Assembly: GCA_023430565.1 (NCBI GenBank)
Contig: JAEZAD010000021.1
Location: 1 to 64,000 of the forward strand
Reading direction: 5' to 3'
Length of the DNA stretch: 64,000 nt
From: Verrucomicrobiota bacterium
GTDB lineage: Bacteria; Verrucomicrobiota; Verrucomicrobiia; Opitutales; Opitutaceae
Positions 60,796 through 64,000 of this stretch are shown piece after piece. Below the pieces are notes generated by a model, which had not been told where the DNA came from, made no database searches, and was given only the letters and a program-made list of their open reading frames with translations. Position numbers and translations under genes: made by a program. Every line of letters starts with the position of its first letter. Position 1 is the first letter of the stretch.

Positions 60796-63693
60796 ATGAA
60801 CTCCTACGTAGGTTCCCCCATCACCTCGTGGCTGGCGCGCATTGTTTTGATTTTCGCGTTAAGCCTCGGTGTTTCCACGGCGGTCGGTCAATTCGGTCTG
60901 CCGGGAGAAGGCGACAAGGTCGTCTACAATCCCGATACGACGCAGCTGCAGCAAGGACAGCAGCCGTTCCATACCTATTTCGACCTGACGATCACATCGC
61001 CGGTGAATCTCGCGAGCGGCGCGTGGACGATCGACATGGAACTCGTCGTTTCCGAGTCCCCCGGCGGAGTGGATCTTCAGACCGCGGCTTCCTACATCAC
61101 ATTTGTCGATCCGATCACGGGTGCGCCGAAGAACCAGCTCCTCTTTCTCGCTCCCGGAGAAGCTCAGGTCGTGCGCGTAAAAACCGACATTCCGTATGGG
61201 TCTGATGAAGGTGATTTCAGATATTTGGTGACGACGTCCGGCTGGCCCGGGCAGGTGTTGAACGACGGCATGGAGATCAACGCGCAGGCGGCGCTCCCTT
61301 CCGGCGTGAATGCCCCCGCGGTTTCGATTCTGACGCCTCCGGATGGAACGCACTACACCTACACCCTTGGCGGGCCGCCGGTGCCGGTGGAAATCCAGAT
61401 TCAGGGCAGTGCGAATCCCTCGGCGCCGGTCGAAACCCTGGTCGCGTCGCTGAGCGGGGTGGACGCGCTCGGTAATACGATTCTCGCCGAAACGCCGCTC
61501 AACATGGTTCTGACCGCGCTCGGCGAACCGGACGCCTACGGCGACGTGGTCTTTCCCGTGTCGCAAGCGGGCACCTACACGATCACTGCGACCGCGACGA
61601 ATGCGATCGGCTCCGACATGACTTCGAGCACGTTTGTCGTCGTCCAACAAGTGCCGCCGCCGACGGTGGTGATCGATCCGCCGGTCAACAATCCTACCTA
61701 CACCTATGTGCGCGGCGTCACTTCGACGAGCGTGCCGTATTCGTTCACGGGCTCGACGCTGCTCGGTAACATCATCGAGCTCACCGCCACGTTGGACGGT
61801 GTGCCGTTCAATCCCGACCTTCTGATCGGCGTCGGCCAGGCGGCGAATGCGACGGGATCCGGTGTTTTCGTTTACGACGCGTCTACGCCCGGTGGTCTCG
61901 GCCAGCATACCATCGTCGTGACCGCGAAATCCGAATACGGCCAGGCCACGACGTCTGCGACGTTCGTCGTCGCCGAAGTCGTGCCGACCATCGCGATCGA
62001 TATCACCGCCCCAGCGAACGGTCTCGTGATCGTTCAGCCGCCGGATGCGTCGGCGGTCAACGTGCCTTACAGCTTCGTCGGCTCGACGACGCACGGCGCG
62101 AACGTCACCCGTCTCACAGCCACGCTGACGAAGGATGGGATCACGTCGCCGCTGTCGATCGGAACAGTTTCCAACCTCAACACGCCCGAGGCGACCGGCA
62201 GCGGCCTGTTTCTCAATCTTCAGCCTGGCGTTTACACGCTCGAGGCGACGGCAACGAACGCGGCGCTCGGGTTGATCGCGACGGACGCGGTGATGTTTAC
62301 CGTCGTTCCGCCGCCGCCCCCCGTGATCGTGTTCACCCAAGCGCCGGCGCCGACTTACACGACGCTGCGCGGTCATGCGCTTTCGCTCCCGTTCGCGATT
62401 CAAACGACCGGCACGGGGGCCTACATCACGGTGCAAACGGTTGCATTGAACGGTCAGCCGGTCGCATTTGCGTCCACGGCCAACGGCACCTCGCTCATCG
62501 CCACTGGCACGGGCACGCTGTCGATTGCGGCGCCCACGACCGGCAGTAACGATTACACGCTCGTCGCGACGGGCACGGACACTTACGGCCGCACGGTCAC
62601 GACCGAGACGCATTTCACCGTCGTCGTGAACGAGCCCGCGATCGCCATCGCCATCAATCCCGAGATCGCGGCGAACTCGCCCTACACGCTGCCAAGCAGC
62701 GGCGTCCTTGCGATTCCGTTTACGTTCACCGGCACGATCACGAACGGCGCCACGGTCGACACGATCGTGGGCGACATGAACGGCACCAGCGTGTCGATCA
62801 GCAGCACCTCCGGCCTGGGCGTTTCCTCCCTGGCGACGGCGTCTGGCACGCTCATCGTGACCGAGCCCGGCACGTATGTCGTGACGGCGACCGACACGAA
62901 CACGCTCAGCGGTCTGAGTGCGACGGCATCGGTCACGTTCGTGGTCGAAGCTTCGAGTGAGCCGAGCCGCATCGACGGCCTGCTGTTCTTCGACGTGAAT
63001 TTCAACGGCGTCCGCGAAGCGGGCGAATACGGGATGCCGGGCATCCCGGTCACGCTGCTCACTTCGTCCGGTCAGACGGTCGCGACGACCGTTTCCGGTG
63101 TGAACGGCGCCTACTCCTTCACGCCGGACGCGGGTTCCTACCTCGTTTCGGCGGGCGCGGTTTCGGGTCTTTCGTTCACGACGATGGCCGATCACGCGAT
63201 CACGTTGTCGGGGTCCAACCAGGTTGCGCCGGACACCGGCTACGGCCTGCACTTCGCCGCGATCAACGGCAAGGTCGCGAACGGATTCACGATCGGCTTT
63301 TGGAAAAACAACATCGACAAGGCGCTCGCCGGAAAGACGAAGGGCGTGCAGCTCAGCGCGCAGACTCTCGCGGCTTACACGACGGTCGTCGGCCAGCTCG
63401 CGCTCGAGCCGTTTACGAATCTCACAATGAAGGCGGCGAGCGATGCGATGTCCGCCAAGGGCTCCGTGCCGGCGACGCTGCTCGCGAAGCAGCTGGTCGC
63501 GTCGGAATACAACTACGCCAACGGCGCCTACATCGGCGGCAATCAAACGCTCACTTACGCGTTCATCTACTACGCGGAGCACGTCCTCAAGAACGCGAAC
63601 AGCTACAGCAGTAGCTACATCATCTTCGTGAAGGACTGGTGCGACGCCTACAACAACAGCCACGGCGGCGCGATCTCCGGTCCGCAGCCCTGA
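60796..63693 (+). CDS. large Ig-like repeat surface protein with SdrD-B-like and GFWKN-type C-terminal domains
   Basis: A 965-residue protein with a signal peptide (about 1-32). It has an N-terminal beta domain (35-170) and about five Ig-like repeats of 90-110 residues (G-T-Y-T-I-T-A-T-A-T-N, G-Q-H-T-I-V-V-T-A-K, P-G-V-Y-T-L-E-A-T-A-T-N, N-D-Y-T-L-V-A-T-G-T-D, P-G-T-Y-V-V-T-A-T-D-T-N). An SdrD-B-type module follows near residue 730 (F-F-D-V-N-F-N-G-V-R-E-A-G-E). The last 150 residues begin G-F-T-I-G-F-W-K-N-N and include L-V-A-S-E-Y-N-Y-A-N-G-A-Y-I-G-G and D-W-C-D-A-Y-N-N. Similar C-terminal modules occur in other bacterial SdrD-B surface proteins. No PEP-CTERM or LPxTG is visible, so anchoring is unknown. 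Confidence 0.8.
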   Translation: MNSYVGSPITSWLARIVLIFALSLGVSTAVGQFGLPGEGDKVVYNPDTTQLQQGQQPFHTYFDLTITSPVNLASGAWTIDMELVVSESPGGVDLQTAASYITFVDPITGAPKNQLLFLAPGEAQVVRVKTDIPYGSDEGDFRYLVTTSGWPGQVLNDGMEINAQAALPSGVNAPAVSILTPPDGTHYTYTLGGPPVPVEIQIQGSANPSAPVETLVASLSGVDALGNTILAETPLNMVLTALGEPDAYGDVVFPVSQAGTYTITATATNAIGSDMTSSTFVVVQQVPPPTVVIDPPVNNPTYTYVRGVTSTSVPYSFTGSTLLGNIIELTATLDGVPFNPDLLIGVGQAANATGSGVFVYDASTPGGLGQHTIVVTAKSEYGQATTSATFVVAEVVPTIAIDITAPANGLVIVQPPDASAVNVPYSFVGSTTHGANVTRLTATLTKDGITSPLSIGTVSNLNTPEATGSGLFLNLQPGVYTLEATATNAALGLIATDAVMFTVVPPPPPVIVFTQAPAPTYTTLRGHALSLPFAIQTTGTGAYITVQTVALNGQPVAFASTANGTSLIATGTGTLSIAAPTTGSNDYTLVATGTDTYGRTVTTETHFTVVVNEPAIAIAINPEIAANSPYTLPSSGVLAIPFTFTGTITNGATVDTIVGDMNGTSVSISSTSGLGVSSLATASGTLIVTEPGTYVVTATDTNTLSGLSATASVTFVVEASSEPSRIDGLLFFDVNFNGVREAGEYGMPGIPVTLLTSSGQTVATTVSGVNGAYSFTPDAGSYLVSAGAVSGLSFTTMADHAITLSGSNQVAPDTGYGLHFAAINGKVANGFTIGFWKNNIDKALAGKTKGVQLSAQTLAAYTTVVGQLALEPFTNLTMKAASDAMSAKGSVPATLLAKQLVASEYNYANGAYIGGNQTLTYAFIYYAEHVLKNANSYSSSYIIFVKDWCDAYNNSHGGAISGPQP

Positions 63694-63714
63694 GCTGAAA
63701 CGCTGACAGCTTTG

Positions 63715-63749
63715 GCCCGCGGCACGTTTCGGCGCGCTGCGGGCTTTTT
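63715..63749 (+). terminator. Rho-independent terminator of the surface-protein gene
   Basis: GCCCGCGGC and GCTGCGGGC form a 9-bp stem with one mismatch and a 12-base loop (63715-63744), followed by TTTTT. It starts 22 bases past the stop codon and just before the convergent beta-glucosidase gene. Confidence 0.85.
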
Positions 63750-63754
63750 CTTGC

Positions 63755-64000
63755 TCAAACCACGCGGAACCGCGCGCGTAATCCCGCCTCGTCTTCGGCG
63801 TGGCGGGCAATGATCGCCTCGTAAGTCAGCGGTTCGACGACCCAGCCGCGACTCTCGTCGTAATAAGCGAGATCGGCGACCGGCACCTCGAGCGCGACGC
63901 TCCGCGTTTCACCGGGAGCGAGCGTCACGCGCTTGAAGGCTTTCAACTCTCTCGGAGCGCGGTCCACCCGCGAGCCGCGCGCACTGACGTAGAGTTGCAC
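63755..64000 (-). CDS. 3' end of a GH3 beta-glucosidase (fibronectin-III-like domain)
   Basis: The last 81 residues of a leftward gene entering from the right edge. The pattern L-Y-V-S, then R-A-P-R-E-L-K-A-F-K-R-V-T-L-A-P-G-E-T and L-A-Y-Y-D is the fibronectin type III-like C-terminal domain of GH3 beta-glucosidases. The catalytic part is outside the window. The stop codon is 6 bases after the terminator of the convergent gene. Confidence 0.85.
   Translation of the reverse strand: MQLYVSARGSRVDRAPRELKAFKRVTLAPGETRSVALEVPVADLAYYDESRGWVVEPLTYEAIIARHAEDEAGLRARFRVV

Noticed and set aside
60859..63810. A 983-residue open frame antisense to the surface-protein gene
   Set aside because: It is Arg/Asp/Val low-complexity of the type produced by the opposite strand of GC-rich genes, and the sense frame has a signal peptide and clear domains.

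Overview
The window is GC-rich, densely packed bacterial chromosome, most likely from a Verrucomicrobiota member near Opitutaceae. This is inferred from gene content and style: a PEP-CTERM sorting signal, several type IV/type II pseudopilins and ATPases, two Rho paralogues, a SatD/DUF3307 operon and a large Ig-like surface protein. No rRNA is present to confirm the phylum.

Layout. 1-8.8 kb: the tail of a possible methyltransferase, then a leftward run coaE-rho-pilB-like-pilT-gspE-gspF. 8.9-16.6 kb: HD protein, YifB/ComM ATPase, YhaM-like nuclease, isochorismatase-like hydrolase, metallophosphatase, a conserved unknown and polyphosphate kinase. 16.7-24 kb: GH5 glycosidase, hisF, an unknown toroid-like protein, a second divergent rho and acetyl-CoA synthetase. 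24.1-28.6 kb: six overlapping pseudopilin/GspK-type genes. These probably build one fibre or secretion machine with the ATPases and platform protein at the left end.

28,684-37,690 is a 9.0-kb integrated element bounded by 43-bp direct repeats of the 5' part of an elongator tRNA-Met gene. All its intact genes run leftward: integrase, AlpA-like HTH, a 39-aa ORF, Toprim primase, RepA-type helicase, two HTH proteins, an HK97-fold major capsid protein, a lambda-type tape measure protein and a small possible ribbon-helix-helix protein. No terminase, portal, protease, connector or lysis gene is visible. It looks like a phage satellite or a strongly reduced prophage, and is the most interesting part of the window. 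It also carries candidate iterons, DnaA-box-like sites and paired integrase arm sites.

37.8-64 kb returns to chromosomal genes: a Ski2-like helicase, an ECF sigma/anti-sigma pair, a LuxR-type regulator, a spondin-domain PEP-CTERM protein, MidA-like methyltransferase, CtpA protease overlapping tsaD, rpoN, a Ser/Thr kinase, an IscA-type protein, ubiE, an HU/IHF protein, hisS, cdd and kbl. Then come a three-operator satD-DUF3307 operon, a membrane protein, an FAD desaturase-like enzyme, an SDR, an esterase, a 965-aa Ig-like surface protein and the 3' end of a GH3 beta-glucosidase.

All calls come from reading the sequence and recognising motifs. No database search was run, so start codons and family names should be read with the stated confidence.
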